This document shows, piece by piece, positions 26,381-36,800 of a DNA stretch of 64,000 nucleotides. This stretch comes from an uncultured Clostridia bacterium (GTDB taxonomy: Bacteria > Bacillota > Clostridia > TANB77 > CAG-508). The stretch covers positions 1 through 64,000 of the forward strand of contig CAKOXK010000001.1 of assembly GCA_934130085.1 (NCBI GenBank). Direction: 5' to 3'. A program made the translations under genes and the position numbers. The notes below the pieces were generated by a model. The model saw nothing but the letters and a program-made list of their open reading frames with translations, made no database searches and was not told the origin of the DNA. Each line of letters opens with the position of its first letter. The first letter of the stretch is position 1.

Positions 26381-26638
26381 ATGGCAGTGAGAGAAAAAAG
26401 CACATTAGTACTAATTATATTCATATTATGCGGATTAGTAATAGGAGGGTTATTAGGAGAACTTGCACAAGGAGTTACATGGCTAAACTGGTTATCTTAT
26501 GGTCAATCGTTCGGTCTATCAAACCCAGTAACACTTGATTTGGGAGTAGTTCAACTAACAGTGGGACTAATGTTCAAGATAAACATCTCAGGTATAATAG
26601 GAATAATAATATCAGTCTTCCTATATAGAAAATTCTAA
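26381..26638 (+). CDS. DUF4321 small membrane protein
   Basis: 85 residues. The N-terminal hydrophobic segment (about 9-27, VLIIFILCGLVIGGLLGEL) and the C-terminal one (about 62-82) frame a short exposed loop. The sequence VIGGLLGE and the LGVVQLTVGLMFKINISGIIGII block match the DUF4321 family, which is typically found next to maf/radC and mreB in Clostridia. Its function is unknown; the location suggests a link to envelope growth. AGGAGG lies 7 nt before the ATG, and radC starts 24 nt after the stop. Confidence 0.8.
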   Translation: MAVREKSTLVLIIFILCGLVIGGLLGELAQGVTWLNWLSYGQSFGLSNPVTLDLGVVQLTVGLMFKINISGIIGIIISVFLYRKF

Positions 26639-26662
26639 TGAAAACAGTGGGCAGAAAGGAAA

Positions 26663-27367
26663 ATGATGCCACTTACAATAAAAGAAATGCCAAAACTCGA
26701 AAGACCTTATGAAAAGCTAACAATGTACGGAGCTGAAAATTTATCTGATTCAGAATTATTGGCAATAATAATTAAAAGCGGAACAAAAAATGAAAATTCA
26801 TTGCAAATAGCAAATAGAGTAATGTTGCTTGCAAAAAGCCTAAAAGAGCTTGAAAATCTGTCGCAAACAGACTTAGAAAGAATAAAAGGAATAGGCAAAG
26901 TCAAAGCTATTCAAATAAAGGCTCTATGTGAACTTACAAAAAGAATGGCAAATGAGAACAATATTGACAAAATAAAAATGAGTCAAACAGGTGATGTTGC
27001 ACGTTTTTTTATGGAAAAACTTCGATATGAAAAAAATGAAAAAATATTTACAATATCACTCAACAATTCAAATGAAGTAATGAAAATCACAGAAGTTACC
27101 AGAGGGGAAAAAAGTGCTACAGCAAGTATGTCAAAGTTACTAGCGGAAAACATAAAATTGCAATCACCTAAAATCATTGTAGTTCATAATCATCCATCAG
27201 GCAATTGTATGCCATCAAAAGCAGACTACGTATTCACAAGAAATGTAGAAAACGCATGCAAATTATTTTCAATTATATTACTAGATCACGTGATAATTGG
27301 TAATAATACATACAAAAGTATAGTAGATGATGAAACATACAAAAGAGAATATAAACAAATCATGTAA
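26663..27367 (+). CDS. radC: RadC-family JAMM protein
   Basis: 234 residues. A helix-hairpin-helix (LERIKGIGKVKAIQIKALCEL, about 70-90) precedes the JAB/MPN metalloprotease-like domain with the JAMM motif VHNHPSGNCMPSKAD and upstream catalytic Glu region TEVTRGE. The molecular role remains unsettled in the family despite the name. It precedes mreB, as in many Firmicutes. Two consecutive ATG codons (26663, 26666) are both possible starts; GGAAA upstream suits the second slightly better. Confidence 0.9.
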   Translation: MMPLTIKEMPKLERPYEKLTMYGAENLSDSELLAIIIKSGTKNENSLQIANRVMLLAKSLKELENLSQTDLERIKGIGKVKAIQIKALCELTKRMANENNIDKIKMSQTGDVARFFMEKLRYEKNEKIFTISLNNSNEVMKITEVTRGEKSATASMSKLLAENIKLQSPKIIVVHNHPSGNCMPSKADYVFTRNVENACKLFSIILLDHVIIGNNTYKSIVDDETYKREYKQIM

Positions 27368-27394
27368 TAAGGCTTATTAAGAAAGGAAAGCATA

Positions 27395-28405
27395 ATGAAA
27401 CTATTTGATTTTACTTCAAAAGACATAGGAATAGACCTTGGAACTGCTAATATATTAGTAAGTTTAAAAGGACAAGGAATAATCTTAAGAGAGCCATCAG
27501 TAGTTGCAATTGATAGCATTTCAGGTGATATTTTAGCAACCGGAAAAGAAGCAAAAGAAATGCTTGGTCGCACTCCAGAAAAAATAAAAGCAATAAAACC
27601 GATGAAGAATGGAGCAATCGCTGACTTTACGGCCACAAGCCTCATGCTGAAAAATATAATAAAAAAAGTTAACAAAAAATACAATATAGGAAAGCCAAGG
27701 ATAGTAGTTGGAATACCATCAGGAATCACAGAAGTCGAAGAACGTGCAGTACAAGAAGCCTTCTTTCAGAGCGGAGCAAGAGAAGTATATCTTGTGAAAG
27801 AACCAATGTGTTCAGCAATCGGAGCATCATTAAATGTACTAGATGCAACAGGCAACATGATTGTTGATATAGGAGGAGGAACATGTGAAGTAGCAGTAAT
27901 TTCACTTGGAGGAATAGTAGCATGCACATCAATAAAAACGGCAGGAAATGCAATAGATGAAGCAATTGTTGACTCATTAAAGAAAAATCAAAACTTGTCA
28001 ATAGGATTGGCTAACGCAGAAAATCTGAAAATAGAATTAGGATCTGCAGAAACCCTAGTAACAGAAATTTCAAAAGAAATTAGGGGGAGAGATATTGACA
28101 CAGGCCTTCCAAGAAATGTATCAATAACTTCTAAACAAATAGAAAAGGCAATGAAAAAGCCAATTCAAGAAATCCTAGAAGCAATAGTACAAACACTATC
28201 AGAAACACCACCAGAGTTAGTATCAGATATAATGGAAAATGGAATATATCTAGCAGGTGGAGGAGCATTGATAAAAAATCTTGATAACTTAATTGCACAA
28301 AAAATAGGAGTACAAACATTTATAGCCGACACTCCACTTGATTGCGTTGCAATTGGGACAGGAAAGATAATAGAAAACTTTGAAAAATATAAAAGAGTAA
28401 TATAA
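27395..28405 (+). CDS. mreB: rod-shape determining protein MreB
   Basis: Bacterial actin that guides lateral wall synthesis. 336 residues. Phosphate-1 motif IGIDLGTANILV at residues 9-20, phosphate-2 DIGGGTCEVAVISLGGIV near 155, connect-2 and adenosine motif YLAGGGALIKNLD near 285. These are the MreB/Mbl pattern rather than ParM. GAAAGGAAAGC precedes the ATG; it is 27 nt after radC. mreC follows after 158 nt. Confidence 0.96.
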   Translation: MKLFDFTSKDIGIDLGTANILVSLKGQGIILREPSVVAIDSISGDILATGKEAKEMLGRTPEKIKAIKPMKNGAIADFTATSLMLKNIIKKVNKKYNIGKPRIVVGIPSGITEVEERAVQEAFFQSGAREVYLVKEPMCSAIGASLNVLDATGNMIVDIGGGTCEVAVISLGGIVACTSIKTAGNAIDEAIVDSLKKNQNLSIGLANAENLKIELGSAETLVTEISKEIRGRDIDTGLPRNVSITSKQIEKAMKKPIQEILEAIVQTLSETPPELVSDIMENGIYLAGGGALIKNLDNLIAQKIGVQTFIADTPLDCVAIGTGKIIENFEKYKRVI

Positions 28406-28563
28406 AAAACAATTTAAATTAATTTTAATATAGATGTAGATAAAAATTTATTAATCAGTCAAATATCAAATGGCTAATATAGAAAATCATAAAACAAAAA
28501 TAAAAATGCAAAAGTATATGATAAAAGTATATGATAAAATTATATGAAAGGAGTCAATAGTTA

Positions 28564-29385
28564 ATGAGAAGAAACAGTAGCAAAACAAGCACCATAGGCA
28601 TAATAATAACAGCAGTAGTGCTAGTAATAATAATAATAATATCAAATATTGGAACAAACCAACTACAAGCCGTACAAACCGGGGCAAATAAAATATTTAT
28701 GCCAGTACAAAGTGCATTTGTATACATAAAAAATAAACTAACTGGAAACACAGAAGAACAATCAAATATTGACTCGCTAAAAAAAGAAAACTCAGAACTC
28801 AGAGAAGAAAACAAAGACCTAAAAGAAGCAAAAAGAGAACTAGAAATATTAAAATCAGAAAACAACACATTAAAAGAGTACCTAAACCTAAAAAACAAGT
28901 ATGCAGATTATGAAACAACACCAGCTTACGTAATAGAACGTACATACTCAAACTATGACAAGATACTAGTAATAAATGTAGGAAAAAATGATAACATAGA
29001 AGTAAACATGCCTGTAATTTCAGAATCAGGACTTGTAGGGCATGTAATATCAGTAACAGACAAGACGGCGAAGGTTCAAACAATAATAGATACAGCCAGC
29101 ACAGTCAGTGCAAGTATATCAACATCATCACAAAGCATACTAATAAAAGGAACAATATCAAACACAAAAGCACTTAAAGCAACAAGCATACCAGCAGAAG
29201 CAACTGTCTTACAAGGAGATGAAGTTGTAACATCTGGACTTGGTGGAATATATCCTAAAGGAATATTAATAGGAACAATAAAAGAAGTAGTTAACACTAA
29301 AAATGAAGTTGACAGATACTGTAACATACAAACAGCAACAGATTTTGACGCACTATCAACATTACTAGTAATAACCAAAACATAA
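28564..29385 (+). CDS. mreC: rod-shape determining protein MreC
   Basis: 273 residues. One N-terminal membrane helix (about 13-28, IGIIITAVVLVIIIII) is followed by a coiled coil (about 60-105, rich in KKENSELREENKDLKEAKRE type heptads) and the two beta-barrel core with VIERTYSNYDKILVINVGKND and VTSGLGGIYPKGILIGTI. It bridges MreB and the periplasmic-side PBP2. AAAGGAG is 9 nt before the ATG. mreD follows 143 nt later. Confidence 0.93.
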   Translation: MRRNSSKTSTIGIIITAVVLVIIIIISNIGTNQLQAVQTGANKIFMPVQSAFVYIKNKLTGNTEEQSNIDSLKKENSELREENKDLKEAKRELEILKSENNTLKEYLNLKNKYADYETTPAYVIERTYSNYDKILVINVGKNDNIEVNMPVISESGLVGHVISVTDKTAKVQTIIDTASTVSASISTSSQSILIKGTISNTKALKATSIPAEATVLQGDEVVTSGLGGIYPKGILIGTIKEVVNTKNEVDRYCNIQTATDFDALSTLLVITKT

Positions 29386-29528
29386 TAAAGCAAATAACAT
29401 AACCAATCAATTAATACAAAAAAGCTAATAATAAAACTAATAACACACTAATAATCATAAACGAGATGAACACGTAAATAAAAAAATAGCAATCAAATCG
29501 TTGAAGAAACAAGAAAAAGGAGTTTAAT

Positions 29529-30062
29529 TTGAAAAAAGCCAGAAGCATATTAATAATACTACTATTATTCATAGTAACATATTTTTTACAAATAAATATA
29601 TTTTCTTGGTTCAACATAGCAGGAATAATGCCAAACCTATTTGTAATACTTGTATTATTTATAGGTCTATTTGTTGGTGAAAAAATTGGAGTAATATCAG
29701 GACTACTATTTGGCTTAATACTAGATTTATTACTAGGAAAAACAGTAGGTTTCTCAAGCGCACTTCTTGCAATAATAGGTTATTTAGGAGAATACTTTGA
29801 CAAAAATTTTTCAAAAGATAGTAGAATAACAATAATAATAATAAGTATGATTAGCACAATACTCTACGAAATTGGAATGTATATAGTTAACATAGTAAAA
29901 TTCAAAGCAAACATAGAAATACCTACATTTATAGTAACACTATTGATTGAAAACTTATTCAACACATTACTACTAATAATAATATATCCATTAATGAAGA
30001 AACTAGGATACTATCTAGAAGAAAGCTTTAAAAAAAGAAATTTTCAAACAAGATATTTTTAA
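29529..30062 (+). CDS. mreD: rod-shape determining protein MreD
   Basis: 177 residues, almost entirely hydrophobic with about five membrane helices, and the motif NIFSWFNIAGIMPNLFVILVLFIGLFVGEK then GLLFGLILDLLLGKTVGFSSAL, which is diagnostic of MreD. The start is TTG at 29529 with AAAAAGGAG 7 nt upstream. It is between mreC and mrdA, the standard order. Confidence 0.9.
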   Translation: MKKARSILIILLLFIVTYFLQINIFSWFNIAGIMPNLFVILVLFIGLFVGEKIGVISGLLFGLILDLLLGKTVGFSSALLAIIGYLGEYFDKNFSKDSRITIIIISMISTILYEIGMYIVNIVKFKANIEIPTFIVTLLIENLFNTLLLIIIYPLMKKLGYYLEESFKKRNFQTRYF

Positions 30063-30206
30063 AGCTAAAATCATCTAATTAACACATTGTTTTAATAAGT
30101 GTTTATTAAATAATTAAGAATAATTAAACTCAAAGAAATGTTGTAAACACTCAATAAAATTCATAATTATTTAATTAAGCAAAAAATAGGAGAAGGAGGT
30201 CAAAAA

Positions 30207-32270
30207 TTGAAAGATAAAGATAAATCAAAAATAAGATTTAATCTTGTAACAGCACTGGTTTACATTGTTGGAATAATCATCTTAATAAAATTATTTGACC
30301 TTCAAATAGTTCATGGAGAAGAATACAGAGAACAATCAAACACAAGACTAACTAGAGAAACAACATTAAAAGCAGCTAGAGGCAACGTACTAGATTCAAG
30401 TGGAAACAAACTTGTTTCCACATCTATTACATATAATGTGGAAATCTATAAAACAAAAGTAGATACAAAAACACTAAATGATGGATTATTATTACTTGCT
30501 AAAACATTAGAAGAAAACAATGATACATACATAGACAAATTCCCAGTAACCGTAAATCCATACTCATTTAAAGAAGGAGTAAATTCCGAAACATTCAAAA
30601 AAACAAATTCCTTATCTCAAGACCTAACCCCAGAAGGCGTATTTGAATACTACAAAAAGCGTTATAAAGTTGAGAATGATAATGTTGAAGATGCAAGAAG
30701 AATAATAGCATTAAGATATGCCATAGAGCAAAATGGTTATTCAAACATAAAAGCACTAAAACTCGCATCAAACATATCAAATGCAAGCTTTGCAAAAATA
30801 AATGAGATGTCATCAAGCTTTCCAGGAATAAGTACATACAGTGAACCTACAGTTTCATATCCATATAAAGAACTTGCCTCTCATATTTTAGGTTACGTAG
30901 CACCAGTTACTCAAGATGACTTAGCAAAAGATTCATCCTATGAACAAAATGATGTCATAGGAAGGACGGGAATTGAAAAAGCATTTGATAAATATCTAAA
31001 AGGCGTAGACGGAATAAAGCAAGTAGACATGTCTGTTGATGGACAAGTTACTGATGAATATGTATCAAAAGAAGCACAAGCAGGTTCAGATGTTGTACTT
31101 ACAATTGATGCAGAGCTACAGAAAAAAACGGAAGAAGCACTAGAAAGTACAATCAATAGCATCCAAGGAATGGTATCAGGTAGATATGAAAAGCCTGAAG
31201 AGGGCTCGGCCGTAGTACTAAACGTAAAAACAGGTGAAGTTCTAGCAATGGCAAGCTATCCAAACTATGATCCATCGTTATTTATTGGAGGAATAAGCCA
31301 AGAAAACTGGAACAACTACTTAAATGACTCAAGGCATGTTCTAGTAAATAAAGCAATCTCTGATAAATCTGCTCCAGGATCAACCTTCAAAATGGTTACC
31401 GCAATAGCTGGAATAGAATCAGGGGCAATAGATACAAAAACAAAAATAAATGACACTGGAAGATATACGTATTACAAGGACTATCAGCCATATTGCTGGT
31501 TACGATCAGGACACGGATGGCAAAACGTAACACAGGCAATAGAACACTCATGCAACTATTTCTTCTACGAAACTGGAAGAAGAGCAGGAATAGATGAATT
31601 AGTAAGAGTTGCAAAAAGTTTTGGCTTAGGCTCAAAAACAGGCATTGAATTACCAGGAGAAATATCAGGAACACTTGCATCACAAGAAACAGAATCAGAA
31701 TGGACAGGTGGAAAAACAATACAAGCAGCAATAGGCCAATTAAACAATGATTTTACACCACTACAAATGGCAAAATACACAGCAATGATAGCAAACGGAG
31801 GAAAGAACATAGACATAACAATAGTAAAATCAATAAAAAATTCAAACGGTACAGAAGCATCAAGAAACGAAATTGACAACTACATCAAAGAAAAACTTGG
31901 AGTAGACCCTAACTCAGGCTCAGACTTAACAATATCAGAAGAAGACCTAAACGCGATAAAAGATGGCATGAAAGGTGTAACTAGTGATGAAGGAGGAACT
32001 GCACACTCAGCATTTGCAAACTTCAACATAGAAGTAGGAGGAAAAACAGGTTCGGCATCCACAAGAAATGGAAATGCAAATGCATGGTTTGTGGGATTTG
32101 CACCATTTGACAACCCGGAAATTGCAATAGCTGTATACGTAAAAAATGGTCAACACGGAAACTACACCGCGCCAGTAGCACGTGAAATATTTGCACAATA
32201 TTTAGGAATGAACTCAGCATCAATAACAGAAGATATGCAAGCACTATCAGAGGCACAAGGAATATACTAG
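30207..32270 (+). CDS. mrdA: penicillin-binding protein 2 (elongasome transpeptidase)
   Basis: 687-residue class B PBP. N-terminal membrane anchor at about 15-33, dimerisation domain with GNVLDSSGNKLVS, RTGIEKAFDKYLKG near 255, then the transpeptidase: SxxK active site APGSTFKMVTAIAG near 395, SCN motif EHSCNYFFYETG near 448, and KTG in VGGKTGSAST near 613. It crosslinks lateral wall peptidoglycan together with RodA, which is not in this window. The start is TTG 30207 with GAAGGAGGT 7 nt upstream; minCD and rodA, frequent followers, are absent. Repeat copy C lies just after the stop. Confidence 0.95.
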   Translation: MKDKDKSKIRFNLVTALVYIVGIIILIKLFDLQIVHGEEYREQSNTRLTRETTLKAARGNVLDSSGNKLVSTSITYNVEIYKTKVDTKTLNDGLLLLAKTLEENNDTYIDKFPVTVNPYSFKEGVNSETFKKTNSLSQDLTPEGVFEYYKKRYKVENDNVEDARRIIALRYAIEQNGYSNIKALKLASNISNASFAKINEMSSSFPGISTYSEPTVSYPYKELASHILGYVAPVTQDDLAKDSSYEQNDVIGRTGIEKAFDKYLKGVDGIKQVDMSVDGQVTDEYVSKEAQAGSDVVLTIDAELQKKTEEALESTINSIQGMVSGRYEKPEEGSAVVLNVKTGEVLAMASYPNYDPSLFIGGISQENWNNYLNDSRHVLVNKAISDKSAPGSTFKMVTAIAGIESGAIDTKTKINDTGRYTYYKDYQPYCWLRSGHGWQNVTQAIEHSCNYFFYETGRRAGIDELVRVAKSFGLGSKTGIELPGEISGTLASQETESEWTGGKTIQAAIGQLNNDFTPLQMAKYTAMIANGGKNIDITIVKSIKNSNGTEASRNEIDNYIKEKLGVDPNSGSDLTISEEDLNAIKDGMKGVTSDEGGTAHSAFANFNIEVGGKTGSASTRNGNANAWFVGFAPFDNPEIAIAVYVKNGQHGNYTAPVAREIFAQYLGMNSASITEDMQALSEAQGIY

Positions 32271-32320
32271 AACAGACCTAAAAATATAAAAACATCACAA
32301 AGTAAATAGTTTCAGCCAAT

Positions 32321-32501
32321 AAAAAGATTTAATATTAAATTGTTCAAAATGACATTTAAGAGCTAAACATAGCAAGACTAAAATTTACATTGCACACAAA
32401 ATTCATTTCATGAATTTCTGCGTACGGAAAAATTTACTGAGAGATTAAAGATTTCTTCAGACTAGCTCTAATGCATTGAAAAAATAATATTAAATCTTTT
32501 A
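32321..32501. repeat. dispersed inverted-repeat element, copy C
   Basis: AAAAAGATTTAATATTAAAT then TGTTCAAAATG at the left pairs with GCATTGAAAAAATAATATTA then AATCTTTTA at the right. The 181-bp length is the longest of the family. The interior diverges from B and D but retains a TTGCAC word and a small ATTCAT..ATGAAT palindrome. It sits between convergent mrdA and the 57-residue gene. Confidence 0.65.
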
Positions 32502-32508
32502 TTAGTAT

Positions 32509-32682
32509 TTAAGATAACAAAACCATAAATAAAGCAATATATAATATTGAATCATCAACATGTTCAAAATAGAAAAACAATAGTAAAAGGACAATAATCA
32601 AATCATCCATATAAAAAGTAAAACCAAAAAGATGCACCCTATTAAGTTCATCTACTTGAAACAAATTGAAAATCATATCCAT
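32509..32682 (-). CDS. 57-residue hydrophobic protein of unknown function
   Basis: Short gene, ATG at 32682, stop at 32509. It encodes MDMIFNLFQVDELNRVHLFG, then a stretch dominated by Leu, Phe and Val with acidic pairs (MDDLIIVLLLLFFYFEHVDD), then a second hydrophobic segment to the end. GGTGGTGA is 5-6 nt before the ATG and overlaps the stop region of the upstream gene, 14 nt apart, so the two are co-translated or at least co-transcribed. I judge it real because of this spacing, its ribosome binding site and the regular composition. A small paired membrane protein is likely; the function is unknown. Confidence 0.65.
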   Translation of the reverse strand: MDMIFNLFQVDELNRVHLFGFTFYMDDLIIVLLLLFFYFEHVDDSILYIALFMVLLS

Positions 32683-32696
32683 AAAATCACCACCAT

Positions 32697-33350
32697 CTAC
32701 TTCTGACTATTCATTTTATTCCAAAGTTCTGCCATTTTACCCATTCTAAAAAGCTTAACATACTCATCAATTTTTTCTTTTTTCTGATTTCTTAAATAAG
32801 GCTTTAAAGCAAATAAAAGATTAGTTAAATCATCATCACTTTTTGAATTTAGCATTGACATCATTTTTTGAATATTCATCATAGTATTAATGTCAAGACT
32901 TCCGTTATTAATATTGTTAATGTTACCACTGCCACTACTACTGCTACTATTACTATTACTATAACGGCTATTATTGGTGTTACTGTTACTACTGCTATTG
33001 TTGCTACTATTGCTATTACAGTTGCTATAGCCATTGTTGTTACTATTGCTATTGTTATTGCCATTACTTTTAATGTTACTGCTTATATGGCTACCATTGT
33101 GTTCTGCACTAATATTGTGGTCATTGTTATTTATGTCTGAATTTTTAATACTGTCAAAACCTTGAGAAAGATTACTATTCTTCATCATGTTTTGCATCTC
33201 AGAAGGAATATTTCCATTTTTCATCATGTTTTGCATCTCAGAAGGAATATTTCCGTTTTTCATCATCTTTTGTATTTCAGGAGGCACATTCCCACTCTTT
33301 ATCATATTCTGTGCTTTCATAAACATCTCATAAAAATTCTTCTCATCCAT
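32697..33350 (-). CDS. low-complexity protein with tandem 13-residue repeats
   Basis: 217 residues from ATG 33350, set by GGGAGG 8 nt upstream. The N-terminus MDEKNFYEMFMKAQNMIK is followed by about three copies of a 13-residue unit, KNGNIPSEMQNMM-like (residues about 18-65), then a long Asn/Ser/Gly tract (about 85-150). The C-terminal helical region (LDINTMMNIQKMMSMLNSK and then DDDLTNLLFALKPYLRNQKK) looks like the conserved functional end. Not recognised by name; similar-looking proteins are common in Clostridia. It is the first gene of a two-gene minus-strand operon with the 57-residue hydrophobic protein. Confidence 0.75.
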   Translation of the reverse strand: MDEKNFYEMFMKAQNMIKSGNVPPEIQKMMKNGNIPSEMQNMMKNGNIPSEMQNMMKNSNLSQGFDSIKNSDINNNDHNISAEHNGSHISSNIKSNGNNNSNSNNNGYSNCNSNSSNNSSSNSNTNNSRYSNSNSSSSSGSGNINNINNGSLDINTMMNIQKMMSMLNSKSDDDLTNLLFALKPYLRNQKKEKIDEYVKLFRMGKMAELWNKMNSQK

Positions 33351-33878
33351 TAGGTAACCTCCCAAAACAAAAAGTATAAATACTATTAAAAGATAAAGGC
33401 AAAGTAACATCTAAAAACAAAGATATGAGCAATATAAAAAGAATGCAGCCTAAAGCAAAATATGTTACAGCCCCAAAATTTACGAAAATCAACCATTAAC
33501 ACTATTATTATATGATGCAAATTACAAAATGTTACTGCAATGTAATAAAAATATAATAAATTTATGAAAGGCCGAATTTCCGTAAAAAAGAAATAAAAGA
33601 AACGGGCAAAACAAAAGAGCTTTCAACTTGAAAAAACAATACAAACAAAGTAAGATTACAATAAGCCAAAATGTGGGTAAATGGCTTTAATAGACTAAAA
33701 TACCAAACAAATCAGCCAGGAAAAATGCTAAGCAAAAAAATTAAACACAATTTCTGAAAATTAAACAGAATTTTAACTAAGAAAAGTGCGAAAAATAATG
33801 GTAAAAGCTTGAAATATCAATGGAATTGTTTTATAATAGAATTAGTTTATTATGTAAATAAAATCAAGGAGGATTATT
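33351..33878. other. 528-nt divergent intergenic region
   Basis: Separates the minus-strand two-gene operon from the first surface-protein gene. Apart from the promoter at 33809-33837 and the two ribosome binding sites I see no ORF, repeat or strong hairpin. Confidence 0.6.
33809..33837 (+). promoter_or_regulatory. sigma-A type promoter of the surface-protein operon
   Basis: TTGAAA (33809-33814), exactly 17 nt, perfect TATAAT (33832-33837), 41 nt before the start codon. Confidence 0.75.
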
Positions 33879-36800
33879 ATGCAAATTAAAATTCAAAAAA
33901 TGCTATCATTTATTGTTGTTTTATTGCTTGTGCTAGTAAACGCAATGCCAGTAATAAGCTATGCATCAGAGCAAGTAGTAGATAACAAAACATCAGAAGA
34001 AAACGTTGAATTTACTGCAAAAATAGATGGTTTAACTGATTCAAAAGCCGATCTATCAAGCACATTAAACTTAAACTTATCTGTAAAGGTATTAAATACA
34101 GGCTATATTAAAGATGCAAGTATTACTTTAGCAGATAATAATTATGTAGTATCTAGTGTTGATAACGAATATGTTAAAGAAATCAAAAATAGCACAATCG
34201 TATTAAATCAAATCAACGCAGGAAAAGAAGCAAAAATAAACTTACCAGTTAAATTACCTAAAACTGAAAAAGTAGCTGCCTTTGTATTTGATAACACCTC
34301 AAAAATTACATTAAAAGCAATATATGTAAATGAGAAAGGTAAAGAAAAATCAATTACAAAAGTAGTTAATCAAAAACTTATATGGACAAAAGATGATGCT
34401 AAAAATAAAGTATCTCAAAAACTAGTACGTTATTTAAAATACGATAAAACAAAAACAATGCTAACATTTGAAGTTACTGATGGAATAGTTGATAATGCAA
34501 TTCCAATGTCATCAAAAGAAATAAGCATAGTAGTCCCACAATTAAATAAAAATGTACCTTCTAAAGTTATTTTCACAGAAGAAGGTTATGAATCAAATTA
34601 TAAAGATGGAATCTTCACAGTTACAAAGAAAAATGAAAAAGATTCAAACGGACAAATAAATTGGAACTCTGATTCTAAATTTGTAGTTACATATTTATAT
34701 GATGTTCAAACAGCTGATAAAAATATTCAATCTGATATCACATCAAAAATAACAACAGTTCTAGGAAATGTACTTGAGGCAAAATCAGATACAAACACAT
34801 ACAGCATTGAAAGCCAAGTAGGAAGTATAGTTGAACTTTCTACAGAGTCTGAAAAAGAACTATCAAAAGGTTACATGTATACAAACCTTAATAAATCAGA
34901 TGATAAACTTGAAACATCATATAATGAAAAATATACAATTGACCTAGGTTCTAGTGAACTTACAGATAAAGTTCAATTTGAAGAAAAAGAATCAGGCTTC
35001 TTAAATGAGAACGGAAAATTAGTAATAGAAGCTACTAACATGATTGAAACAAAATCAGTTTCAATTTCACAAGATAATTTAAGTAAAGTATTAGGAAATG
35101 ATGGATATGTTAAGGTATTTGATACATCATCAAAAGAATTAGGAACATTATCAAAAGACAATTTAAAAATAGACCTAAAAGATCAAACCAAAATTTTACT
35201 AGAAACATCAAAACCACAAGCTGAAGGAAAACTTGAACTAACATTTGCAAAAGCAATAAAAGGTGACTTGGGTCTATCAAAAGACCAAATTGGTCAAATA
35301 AAAATGCTTGCGACAAACGTAAATGTTAAGGGAATAAAAGCAAACACAGAAATATCAACAAAACTAGCACAAAATGTTATTAAGTTAAATGAACCAAAAA
35401 CAACAGTAACATTAAAAACTTCAAAAGATGCGTTATCAACCGTTGTTGAAAATAAAGATGTAGTATTTAATATAGTACTAAATTCAAAAAAAGCTGAGAA
35501 CAGATTATTTGAAAACCCTACATTAGAACTAACATTACCAGAAGAGGTTACATCAATTAATGTTACAGATGCAAAAGTTCTTTATGATGATGAACTTACA
35601 GCTGGAACAATTAATATTGATGGTAGAAAAATTACATTAACACTAAACGGAAAACAAACGAAATATTCAGAATCAGCTTTAACAGATGGAACATTAGTCA
35701 GAATAACAGCAGACTTAAAATTAAATGAGCTTGCAGCATCAAACAAAGAAAAGATTACATTAAATTATAAAAATGCATCTGATAATTCTGAAGGAACAGT
35801 TCAAGAAGATGTTGAAATAGTTGCACCAACAGGATTTGTTACAGCAAATACAGTATCTGATGAAAAGAACTCAACAACAGCAATTGAAAGTGAAGCTAAA
35901 AATATAGAAGTACAAGATCACACAAGCTCTAAAGAAATAAATGTTACAGGAACAATAGTAAACAACTTAGGAGAAGATGCATCAGGAGTTACAGTAGTAG
36001 GTGTATTCCCTTATGAAGGAAACAAATCACAAGAGGGAGTAGATTTAGGAACAAATGTAACAACAAATTTAACAAGCAAACTAAGTGTAGATGGACTTGA
36101 AAATGCAAAAGTATATTATTCAGAAGATGAAAATGCAACAGTAGATTCAAACACATGGAATGAAAATGCAACAACATCAGCAAAAGCATACAAAATAACA
36201 ACAGCTTCAAAACTTGCAAACAAAGCAAAAGCATCATTCTCATATAAAGTAGCATTACCACAAAACATGGATTATGCAAAAACAGCAAACCAAACTTATG
36301 GTGTATACTACAACAATAATTCAGAAGAAGGAACAAAACAAAACCTAGTACAGGCACAAAAAGCTGGAGCATCAACACCAAATGTACCAGTAGTTAACAT
36401 GACAGTATCTGCTGCAGATACAAATGAAGGCTATGCTATTTCAAATGGTGCAAATGTAACAGAAGGTGAAGAGGTAACATACAGAGTAAAAATAACAAAC
36501 ACAGGCTCAGAATCAGCAAAAAATGTAAAAGTAACAATGAATTTACCAGAAGGAATGTACTTTATAGATCATAAATATACTGACAAAATTCTCATTAAAC
36601 GTGATTATTATGCAATTTCAGAAGACAGAAGCAGAGTAACGCAAGTATCAGAGGTAGGACAAAATTCTACATCAGTAGTAGAATTTAAAGCAATAGTATT
36701 AAACTCTACACCTGATAAAGAACTTACAACAACATATAGTTTAACAGCTGATAACCTATCAAAAGCAAGTAACGCAACATTTACTAATAAAGCTACAAAA

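Noticed and set aside
32868..33140. Plus-strand frame rich in Thr, Ile, Ala and Val opposite the repeat-rich gene
   Set aside because: It is the complement of the Asn/Ser low-complexity tract of the minus-strand gene, has no ribosome binding site and no plausible protein composition.
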